Shown piece by piece: positions 44,053 through 52,200 of a stretch of DNA of 64,000 nt. The DNA lies in contig CP176050.1 of assembly GCA_046199005.1 (NCBI GenBank), forward strand, positions 992,001 to 1,056,000, given 5' to 3'. The notes under the pieces are model-generated. The model ran no database searches, was not told the DNA's origin, and was given only the letters and a program-made list of their open reading frames with translations. Within the stretch, counting starts at the first letter, position 1; each line of letters opens with the position of its first letter. A program made the position numbers and the translations under genes. Origin of the DNA: Ascidiimonas sp046199005. Lineage in GTDB: Bacteria; Bacteroidota; Bacteroidia; Flavobacteriales; Flavobacteriaceae.

Positions 44053-45399
44053 ATGATGGAACACAAAAATTACGCAGTTGGATTAGATATAGGTACCACT
44101 AAGATCGTGGCCATGATCGGTCGTGAGAACGAGTATGGAAAAATCGAGATCCTGGGTATCGGTAAATCTAAAAGTTTAGGCGTGCATCGCGGTGTGGTTA
44201 ACAATATCACCCAGACTATTCAATCAATACAACAAGCGGTAGAGCAGGCAGAAAGCAATTCAGGGCTCAAAATCGCAGAAGTTGTGGTGGGTATTGCCGG
44301 GCAGCATATTCGTAGCCTGCAGCACAGCGATTATATTACCAGACCTAATTCTGATGAAGTAATTGATGAAGACGATGTCGAAAATTTATGCAATCAGGTT
44401 TATAAACTTGTCATGCTTCCGGGAGAAGAGATTATTCATGTGTTACCACAGGAGTATAAGGTAGACGGGCAGGCAGAGATCAAAGAACCCGTAGGGATGT
44501 ATGGAGGCAGACTGGAAGCAAATTTTCATGTAGTGGTAGGTCAGGTATCCTCAATCCGAAACATCGGCAGGTGCGTCAAAAGTTCCGGACTGGATTTATC
44601 AGGTATCACTTTAGAACCTTTAGCTTCCGCTAATGCGGTACTCAGTAGAGAGGAAAAAGAAGCGGGTGTGGCACTTATCGATATTGGGGGTGGCACGACA
44701 GACCTTGCCATTTTTAAAGATGGTATCATACGGCATACGGCGGTAATTCCTTTTGGCGGTAATGTAATAACTGAAGACATCAAAGAAGGCTGTTCTATCA
44801 TTGAAAAGCAGGCCGAATTGTTAAAGATAAAATTTGGGTCTGCGTGGCCAGGAGAAAATAAAGATAATGAGATCGTTTCTATACCCGGTTTACGAGGTAG
44901 AGAACCCAAAGAAATCACTCTTAAGAATTTATCTAAGATTATTCATGCTCGTGTAGTTGAGATCATTGAGCAGGTATATATGGAGATAAAGAACTACGGG
45001 CACGAAGACCAGAAGAAAAAATTGATTGCAGGAATTGTTTTAACAGGTGGTGGCAGCCAGTTAAAGCATCTTAAGCAATTAGTAGAATATATTACAGGCA
45101 TGGATACCCGTATCGGATATCCTAACGAGCACCTTGCCGGAGATTCTGATGCTGAAACAGCCAGTCCTTTATATGCAACTGCTGTTGGATTGGTAATGAA
45201 TGCCTTGAGCAGGCAACAAAAAAGCAATTTCAGATCACCGGAAGCGCAATCAGCAGAACCCCAAAATCAAGACATACCTGAGGTAACAGATCAGGAGACA
45301 TCGGAAACCCAAACGAACGCATCCTACAAAAAAGAACGCAAGTCCATTTTTGAAAAATGGTCAGAGAAATTAAAAGACTTTTTAGATAACGCAGAATAA
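44053..45399 (+). CDS. ftsA: Cell division protein FtsA
   Basis: FtsA is the actin-like membrane anchor of FtsZ. The 448-residue protein has the phosphate 1 motif GLDIGTTKI, the 1C domain (VVVGIAGQHIRS), phosphate 2 in LIDIGGGTTDLAIF and an adenosine motif (GIVLTGGGSQLK). A short amphipathic helix at the C-terminus (KSIFEKWSEKLKDFL) serves as membrane anchor. A Gln/Glu/Thr-rich linker precedes it. Two adjacent ATG codons are possible starts. Confidence 0.96.
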   Translation: MMEHKNYAVGLDIGTTKIVAMIGRENEYGKIEILGIGKSKSLGVHRGVVNNITQTIQSIQQAVEQAESNSGLKIAEVVVGIAGQHIRSLQHSDYITRPNSDEVIDEDDVENLCNQVYKLVMLPGEEIIHVLPQEYKVDGQAEIKEPVGMYGGRLEANFHVVVGQVSSIRNIGRCVKSSGLDLSGITLEPLASANAVLSREEKEAGVALIDIGGGTTDLAIFKDGIIRHTAVIPFGGNVITEDIKEGCSIIEKQAELLKIKFGSAWPGENKDNEIVSIPGLRGREPKEITLKNLSKIIHARVVEIIEQVYMEIKNYGHEDQKKKLIAGIVLTGGGSQLKHLKQLVEYITGMDTRIGYPNEHLAGDSDAETASPLYATAVGLVMNALSRQQKSNFRSPEAQSAEPQNQDIPEVTDQETSETQTNASYKKERKSIFEKWSEKLKDFLDNAE

Positions 45400-45424
45400 G
45401 CTACAAAACCAGTAAATAAGAATT

Positions 45425-47359
45425 ATGAGCAATACAGATTTAGGCAATATTTCGTTTGATCTTCCCAAAAACCAGAGCAATGTTATAAAAGTGATTGGTG
45501 TAGGAGGTGGAGGCAGCAATGCTATCAACCACATGTTTAAGCAGGGAATAAAAGGGGTAGACTTTGTGATTTGTAATACCGATGCTCAGGCATTAGAAAA
45601 TAGTTCTATACCTAATAAAATACAGCTAGGTGTTTCCTTGACCGAGGGATTAGGTGCGGGGGCAAACCCAGAAGTAGGGGAGCAATCTGCAATTGAAAGT
45701 CTGGAGGAGATAAAAGCAATGCTCGATACCAACACAAAGATGATCTTTATCACCGCTGGTATGGGAGGTGGTACTGGTACCGGAGCGGCTCCTATCATTG
45801 CGAAGATGGCAAAAGACATGGATATTCTCACCGTGGGTATTGTAACCATCCCGTTTCAGTTTGAAGGGAAAATGCGAAATCAACAAGCTCAAATAGGGGT
45901 TGAAAATCTTCGCAGACATGTAGATTCTTTGATCGTTATCAACAATAATAAGTTACGAGAAGTATATGGTAATCTGGGCTTTAAAGCTGGTTTTTCAAAG
46001 GCAGATGAAGTATTGGCTACTGCCTCAAGAGGTATTGCCGAAGTAATTACACACCACTACACACAGAATATTGACCTTAGAGATGCTAAAACCGTATTGT
46101 CTAATAGTGGTACTGCTATTATGGGTTCTGCATCTTCCGACGGTGAGAACAGAGCTCAGGATGCTATCATGAAAGCATTGGATTCACCCTTGCTAAACGA
46201 TAATAAAATTCGGGGTGCCAAAAATGTATTGTTATTAATCGTTTCCGGAAGTCAGGAAATCACCATAGATGAGATTGGTGAAATTAACGATCATATTCAA
46301 AATGAAGCAGGTCATGGGGCGAACATTATTATGGGTGTAGGTGAAGATGAAGATTTAGGTGATGCCATTTCCGTAACAGTCATAGCTACGGGTTTTAATG
46401 TAGAGCAGCAAGATGAAATTGTAAATACCGAGACTAAGAAAATTATTCATACGCTCGAAGACGAACAAAAAGCAATTCAGGATTTGAGTCCGCAAAAAAC
46501 AGCGGGTTTATTTCATACGCCAGCGGTGCAAAAACAACCGGAATCGTCTGTTAAACCTTCAGAGCCTGTGATCAGACATACGTTAACCGATGAGCCCAAG
46601 GCATCTTCATTGCAAACAGACCTGGTTCCCACAACTGAGATCATCAAGAGCATAAATGTAGTATATGACGAAGTGATCGCAGATACGGAAGATTTCGTGA
46701 TCATTGATACCACACCGCAATTAAAAGAGATGGAAGTGGTAGACCCGGAAATACTTCAATCTGAAGACGAAAATCAGATAACGCTTGCATTTGATCTTCC
46801 GGTACAAAAAAACGATATCGAAGAAGATGAGGCTGCGCCCAATGTGGTGCTTTTTGATCTGACCGAAGATGTGAAAAACGTTGAAGTAAAAGATCCGGTA
46901 GAGATCATTCCTGTTACCGAATATTCAGATCAGGGAGAAAAAAGATACAGTCTTGACGATTATATGGAGATGGAGCAACAGTTATCTTCGGCAAAACCCA
47001 AAGATGGAAAGACAGAGGTAACTGAAGAAGAACTGGTTTTTGAGAAAAAGATCGTTGAAACCAGAGACGCCGAGGAAGTCACCAAAGAGGTAGATCCTTT
47101 GCATTGTTCGATTTCAGAAACCTTGAAATCAAGAGCGGAAGAACGCAGAAAAAAACTAAAAGAATTCAATTATAAGTTTCAGAACAATATTTCCCGAATA
47201 GATGAAATAGAAAAGCAACCTGCGTATAAAAGAATGGGAATTGAACTGGAAGGAAAAGAAAGCGGCAAAGATCCTTCAAGAACCTCTATAGGACCTGATA
47301 GTAATGATGAAAATCAATTGCGATCAAACAATTCATTTTTACACGATAATGTAGATTAA
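45425..47359 (+). CDS. ftsZ: Cell division protein FtsZ with long C-terminal tail
   Basis: FtsZ is the tubulin-like GTPase of the division ring. The first 320 residues are a complete core with GVGGGGSNAINHM, AGMGGGTGTGAAP and the T7-type NADEVL-like segment KADEVLATASRGI. Then comes a tail of about 320 residues, acidic and low in complexity, with repeated Glu, Asp, Val and Pro. At its end a conserved basic block (RRKKLKEFNYKF and AYKRMGIEL) is probably the peptide that binds FtsA. Total length is 644, far above the roughly 380 of E. coli but usual for Bacteroidota. A terminator follows. Confidence 0.96.
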   Translation: MSNTDLGNISFDLPKNQSNVIKVIGVGGGGSNAINHMFKQGIKGVDFVICNTDAQALENSSIPNKIQLGVSLTEGLGAGANPEVGEQSAIESLEEIKAMLDTNTKMIFITAGMGGGTGTGAAPIIAKMAKDMDILTVGIVTIPFQFEGKMRNQQAQIGVENLRRHVDSLIVINNNKLREVYGNLGFKAGFSKADEVLATASRGIAEVITHHYTQNIDLRDAKTVLSNSGTAIMGSASSDGENRAQDAIMKALDSPLLNDNKIRGAKNVLLLIVSGSQEITIDEIGEINDHIQNEAGHGANIIMGVGEDEDLGDAISVTVIATGFNVEQQDEIVNTETKKIIHTLEDEQKAIQDLSPQKTAGLFHTPAVQKQPESSVKPSEPVIRHTLTDEPKASSLQTDLVPTTEIIKSINVVYDEVIADTEDFVIIDTTPQLKEMEVVDPEILQSEDENQITLAFDLPVQKNDIEEDEAAPNVVLFDLTEDVKNVEVKDPVEIIPVTEYSDQGEKRYSLDDYMEMEQQLSSAKPKDGKTEVTEEELVFEKKIVETRDAEEVTKEVDPLHCSISETLKSRAEERRKKLKEFNYKFQNNISRIDEIEKQPAYKRMGIELEGKESGKDPSRTSIGPDSNDENQLRSNNSFLHDNVD

Positions 47360-47393
47360 ACCTATCATTAACCTACTGTATCCGCTACTTTTT

Positions 47394-47428
47394 AACCCGC
47401 TATTCATTTAAGATAGCGGGTTATTTCT
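47394..47428 (+). terminator. Terminator of the dcw operon
   Basis: AACCCGCTAT and ATAGCGGGTT form a perfect 10-bp stem with loop TCATTTAAG, followed by ATTTCTT. It ends transcription after ftsZ. Confidence 0.85.
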
Positions 47429-47461
47429 TATCTTCGCCTTCCAATTTAAATTAAATAAAAG

Positions 47462-47911
47462 ATGAGTTTACAGCAGAAAATAATGGACGCCATGAAAACG
47501 GCTATGAAAGCGAAGGATACAACTTCATTGGAAGCTTTAAGAGCTGTAAAATCGGCATTGTTGCTGGCGCAGACCGAAGGAGGTGCTTCCGGAAGCATTT
47601 CGGAGCAGGATGAAATAAAGTTATTGCAAAAATTGGTAAAGCAGCGCAAAGACAGTGCAGCTATTTACGAAGAACAGGGAAGAGAAGATCTGGCGGCTCC
47701 TGAAAGAGATCAGGCGGCAGTGATTGCAGAATTCTTACCTGAACAATTAGATGAAGTTGCGATCAGCAAAGTGGTGGAATCTGTAATTGCAGAAACCGGT
47801 GCCGAGAGTATGAAAGACATGGGGAAAGTTATGGGAATTGTAAATCAAAGATTGGCGGGTCAGGCAGATGGTAAAACGATTTCAACAATCGTAAAGCAAA
47901 AACTGTCATAA
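47462..47911 (+). CDS. GatB/YqeY domain protein
   Basis: This 149-residue protein is entirely helical, with the YqeY pattern MDAMKTAMKAKDTTSLEALR, KSALLLAQTEG, LQKLVKQRKDSAAIYEEQGR and FLPEQLDE. The domain also occurs at the C-terminus of the amidotransferase subunit GatB, where it contacts tRNA. The free-standing protein has no settled function. It stands alone between the dcw terminator and tRNA-Arg, with a weak TATCTTCG element 30 bp upstream. Confidence 0.9.
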   Translation: MSLQQKIMDAMKTAMKAKDTTSLEALRAVKSALLLAQTEGGASGSISEQDEIKLLQKLVKQRKDSAAIYEEQGREDLAAPERDQAAVIAEFLPEQLDEVAISKVVESVIAETGAESMKDMGKVMGIVNQRLAGQADGKTISTIVKQKLS

Positions 47912-47936
47912 GCTATTTCAATTTGTAATAATCAAT

Positions 47937-47944
47937 TATATTTG
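47937..47944 (+). promoter_or_regulatory. -7 element of tRNA-Arg
   Basis: TATATTTG ends 10 bp before the first base of the tRNA, so the transcript would begin only a few bases upstream of it. A TTTG at 47922-47925 is too close to serve as the -33 element. Confidence 0.55.
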
Positions 47945-47954
47945 CTGAAAATAA

Positions 47955-48028
47955 GGCCGCGTGGCGCAACTGAATAGCGCATCAGATTTCGGCTCTGAGG
48001 GTTGGGGGTTTGAATCCCTCCGCGGTCA
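47955..48028 (+). tRNA. tRNA-Arg, anticodon UCG
   Basis: A complete cloverleaf of 74 nt can be drawn. The acceptor stem is GGCCGCG with CGCGGTC, the D stem GCGC with GCGC, the anticodon stem TCAGA with TCTGA and the T stem GGGGG with CCCTC (one G-U pair). The anticodon TCG lies at 47989-47991 and reads CGA. The discriminator base is A and CCA is not encoded. Position 19 is A instead of G and position 56 is T instead of C, a paired change in the D-loop/T-loop contact. Confidence 0.95.
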
Positions 48029-48038
48029 CTACAAGCAC

Positions 48039-48075
48039 AAACCTCTGCAACGATTGTTGCAGAGGTTTTTCTTTT
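48039..48075 (+). terminator. Terminator of tRNA-Arg
   Basis: AAACCTCTGCAAC and GTTGCAGAGGTTT make a 13-bp perfect stem with loop GATT, followed by TTCTTTT. It is a very strong intrinsic terminator. Confidence 0.95.
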
Positions 48076-48121
48076 CAAGGCGTCCAAAGCGCCGCTTTGG
48101 TAAGCCCTGAAAAGAAAAACC
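48064..48121. repeat. Nested inverted repeats at the junction of tRNA terminator and repeat array
   Basis: GGTTTTTCTTTTC (48064-48076) is repeated in exact inversion as GAAAAGAAAAACC (48109-48121), a perfect 13-bp pair, with GGC/GCC inside it. Between the arms CCAAAGCG-C-CGCTTTGG (48084-48100) is a second perfect inverted repeat. The tail of the tRNA terminator and the head of the array are therefore mirror images. Confidence 0.9.
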
Positions 48122-48800
48122 GTTCGCCCTGACAGGGGCGAGGTTTGTATTTGCACAGGGGAGTGTAGTAGGGATCAACGTGAGTTACTCCTTTTTTTTG
48201 GTAAGCCTTGAAAAGAAAAACCGTTCGCCCTGACAGGGGCGAGGTTTGTATTTGCACAGGGGAGCGCATTAGGGATCAACGTGAGTTAATCCTTTTTTTT
48301 GGCAAGCCCTGAAAAGAAAAACCGTTCGCCCTGACAGGGGCGAGGTTTGCATTTGCATAGGGGAGTGTAGTAGGGATCAACGTGAGTTACTCCTTTTTTT
48401 TGGCAAGCCTTGAAAAGAAAAACCGTTCGCCCTGACAGGGGCGAGGTTTGTATTTGCACAGGGGAGTGTAGTAGGGATCAACGTGAGTTACTCCTTTTTT
48501 TTGGTAAGCCTTGAAAAGAAAAACCGTTCGCCCTGACAGGGGCGAGGTTTGTATTTGCACAGGGGAGTGTAGTAGGGATCAACGTGAATTAATCCTTTTT
48601 TTGGCAAGCCCTGAAAAGAAAAACTGTTCGCCCTGATAGGGGCGAGGTTTGTATTTGCACAGGGGAGTGTAGTAGGGATCAACGTGAATTAATCCTTTTT
48701 TTGGTCAGCCCTGAAAAGAAAAACCGTTCGCTCTGACAGGGGCGAGGTTTGTATTTGCATAGGGGAGCGCATTAGGGATCAACGTGAGTTACTCCTTTTT
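48101..48800. repeat. Seven tandem 100-101 bp repeats
   Basis: Units start at 48101, 48202, 48303, 48404, 48505, 48605 and 48705, with periods of 101, 101, 101, 101, 100 and 100 bp. Units differ at only a few positions, mainly GAGTGTAG versus GAGCGCAT, GAGTTACT versus GAATTAAT and CCTG versus CTTG near the start. Each holds the hairpin CGCCC-TGACAG-GGGCG within AAACC/GGTTT arms, and ends in a run of 7 or 8 T, shortened to 5 in the last unit. On the minus strand this hairpin is followed by TTTTTCTTTT like a terminator. No spacers are present. Open frames on the minus strand across the units are not considered genes. Confidence 0.95.
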
Positions 48801-49280
48801 AGTAAGCAAGAGGATAAAAGAATTACTTGTCTTTTAAAAGTCTTTTTAAAAAGCAGTATTAATTTTTGTTCTTGTAAAAAAGGAGTACCTCGTTAGGACA
48901 GGAGCAGTGGTTTCCCCTCACGGTGGGAAACACCATTACCATCCCTTAGCCTTATCCAGTTGGCATCACTTCTTCCTTCAAAACAGAACACTCTACAATA
49001 GCCAATTCATAAAATAGCACATCATTTAACGCCGAAAAAACTGTAGAATAAAGCATTGTTTCAAAAAAAATTAACAATGATGTAAGATGTTGCCGACGTA
49101 ATTAATTAATATAAAATACTTAAAACTAATAGGTTAATAGTTTTTAGGATATACGTTTAATCATATTTGTTAATAAGATTATTCTTATTTAAGAATTTTT
49201 TTTCATAATTTTTAATGCGAGAAATTTATATAGTTATTCCCAACGTAACATCTTATTTACTAATTAAACACCGCCCATTC
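48801..49280. other. 480-bp region without a gene, upstream of the large secreted proteins
   Basis: No protein frame of note was seen. The first half has a hairpin GTTTCCC/GGGAAAC (48910-48916 with 48925-48931) in a locally more GC-rich patch, which could belong to an RNA or a decayed element. The second half is very AT-rich and probably holds the promoter of the next gene. CATATTTG near 49161 is one base from TAnnTTTG. The function is unknown. Confidence 0.6.
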
Positions 49281-52200
49281 ATGAAGAAAATTTTCATGGC
49301 CCTAGTTTTTTGTGCCTTGTTTTCGGCACCGGAAATTTTAGCTCAAGATCCTTATGCCGACATCTTTTCTACCCAACTTCCATCGGTGGTTCCTACCTCT
49401 CCAGAGGCTACTGAATTTGTGAGATTCGGAAACAATACAATTAATCCTTCAACAGGTAAAATGAGTTTTTCTATCCCTGTTTTTGATATTAAGACAATTG
49501 ACGGATCTTTTCCTATTTCTCTAAATTATGATTATAATGGTCTTATTTTAGATGCACCGCCTAGCCTTGCTGGTCTAGGATGGAATCTTGGAGCTGGGGG
49601 TGCGGTAATTCGGGAGATAAGAGGACTTCCTGATGAACATGAAGATGGATATTATGGAGTTAATGGGCGAAGGCAAGTTTTAGATGATTATTTGGATAAT
49701 GGCGCCATTTCTTTATTTGACATAAGAAATTTTTTCGATAATAAATGGGACTCCGATCCCGATAAGTATACGGTAAGTTTTATGGGAATGTACTTTTCGT
49801 TTAAAATCGATAAAAACAATCAACCATATTACCTGTCAAGGCATAATAATAAAGTAAAAATAAATTTTAATTCAGCTTATACAAACCATGTAGATAGTTT
49901 TGAAGTTACTGATGCAAATGGAACTAAATATTTATTTTCAGAGCAAGAAGTTATTATTCCGGACCTCGGAGAGGAATTTACACCACACACGATCACATCG
50001 TGGAAGATTAAAAAAATTACTTATCCAACCAATGAACAAATCTCATTTACATACATAACAAACAATTTTGAAAATTTTACCTATAGGGCTCAGGGAAGAG
50101 TTATGAAAACCCAACCGGAAGATTTAAATAGTCAGGCACAATGGGTTTTGGGAGCTTACAACGAATATCCGAATTCATCAATTATTAATAGAAAACTATT
50201 ATCAGGCATCAATTTTAGATATGGTTTAATTGATTTACTCTACGATACTTCTGGGCCTGTTACGCTGTTAACAGATATAAAAGTTATAAATAGTAATAAT
50301 GTAATCCATGATTATTCTCTTTCTTATTCCGGAAATCGAAATTTATTAAAGACAGTAACTTACAATAGTAAAACATGGTATCAATTTGATTATCATGGTG
50401 AACCTGGGGATGCTGTTACCATACCGGATTTTTATGATTCTCAAGATGAATTTCCCAGAGCGCAAGACTTTTGGAAATATTATAATGGAGCACCGAATCA
50501 AAGTGCATTAAACGTTCCCGGAACTATACATAATGCTAATAAAGAACCAAGCTTTTTGCACACGCGTTTAGGTGCAATGAAAAAGGTTTATTATCCTACC
50601 GGGGGCGTTACAGAGATCACATATGAACAGAATCAGATCAAAACAGAAAATATTGCAGATTCTGATTACTACGGTAATTTACCTCTTAATAAAACCATTT
50701 ATATCCGAATGGAAACCGATAACGATCCTGTAAAACCTGATTATAAAGAACGTTTTGAGACACACACATTTACAGAACCTACCGTGGCCACTATCTCTCA
50801 CCTGGTAACAGGTAAAGTGAGAACCAGTAATTTAATCCTTGAAATTACAAGAGATGATGCATGCCCTTATTCGCAGTATTACCCTTCAGATTTTGTATTA
50901 CCTTATCAACCTTTTCTTGACTACGATGAAATTGCAGATGAATTTAGAGATCAGATTCAACAGTACAAAGAAGCAGAGCCTACAGCAAATCTCAATAGCG
51001 AAATTCCTTATTTGTGTCCGGGATTATATGAGGAGTTCGGCCCGGAGGATACCCGATTGGAGTACGATACAAGAAGAGGAAGTAGTAGAGGTAGAATTTT
51101 GATAATGCCTGGTACTTACACCTTTAAAATACATACCAATTTCAATAGAATATCTGATGCTTATGGTGAGATTGTAGTGAGATTTCATAAGCCTACCTCG
51201 ACCACAATTGGTACCTATGCTCCTGCCTTTGTAAATAAAAATGTTGGTGGAGTTCGCGTTTCTGAAATTACTGACTGTCCTGTTGATGGTGATCCCAATT
51301 CCTGTCAAAGCAGCTATTATTCCTATGATGATGAAGATGGACTATCAACAGCCATTCTCAACCATATTCCATCGCCAGCCGAAACTCATATTATGGAGGT
51401 AACAAATGGTGGGAATACATTTATAGAAGAGGTATATATATTTTATTTATCACACAGTTTAGGTCTTGATCCTTCGTATGGAACACCTGTCTATTACCGT
51501 ACTATTGAAAATTATAATGACCCCGAAAAGAAACAAGGGTTTACTCAAACTACTTACTATCCGCCCACAGATATACCAGTACAGGAATGGCCACCAGTTC
51601 CTAAAGGGGTTGATCTTACTAAAGAAAGAGTAAAAGAAGAAAATGTTTATGAATATAGTTTGGGGCAACCATTTTTGGAAAAAAGTAATAAAAAAACACA
51701 GTATAACCAGTATCGAAATTTTTTAGCTTCTGGCACCCAACTGGATGAAAATGAAGACCACCCTGTGGGATTTGTGTTTGCTTTGAGAAAAAATTTAAAA
51801 GTTGATTTTGATTCATTTGACTATGGAGTAAACCCTGTTGTGAATTCTCCAAGCTATTTTGCACAACTTAAACTTTACACAATTGTACCATTTACAGATT
51901 TAGATTCACGCTTTTTAAAAAAGCAGGATATTATAGAAGAGACATTTGAAAATCAAAATAAAGTAGTTCAGCAAATTGACTACACTTATGACACATATTT
52001 ACAAAGCAAAACCGTTAAAACAACAGATAGTGAAAACGATCAGGTCGAAAAACGTTTTTTCTATCCTTATGATATGTCTGATGATACTTCTCAGGAAATG
52101 ATGATTAAGAACCAGCTCTCTAATGTTGTTAAAACAGAGAGCTTTAAGAATGGGAATCTTATTGCGACGAAAGAAATAGGATATACTAAAGCTACCGATA

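Noticed and set aside
48075..48682. Minus-strand open frames of 60-75 codons across the tandem array
   Set aside because: They repeat the same 33-residue block because the DNA unit repeats at about 100 bp, have no ribosome binding site or family match, and read through hairpins. They are by-products of the repeats.
48101..48800. CRISPR array
   Set aside because: The units are 100 bp long and alike over their full length, without unique spacers, and no cas genes are near.
49215..49280. Upstream start for the first giant secreted protein
   Set aside because: It would put 22 residues before the signal peptide; the ATG at 49281 begins a normal signal sequence.
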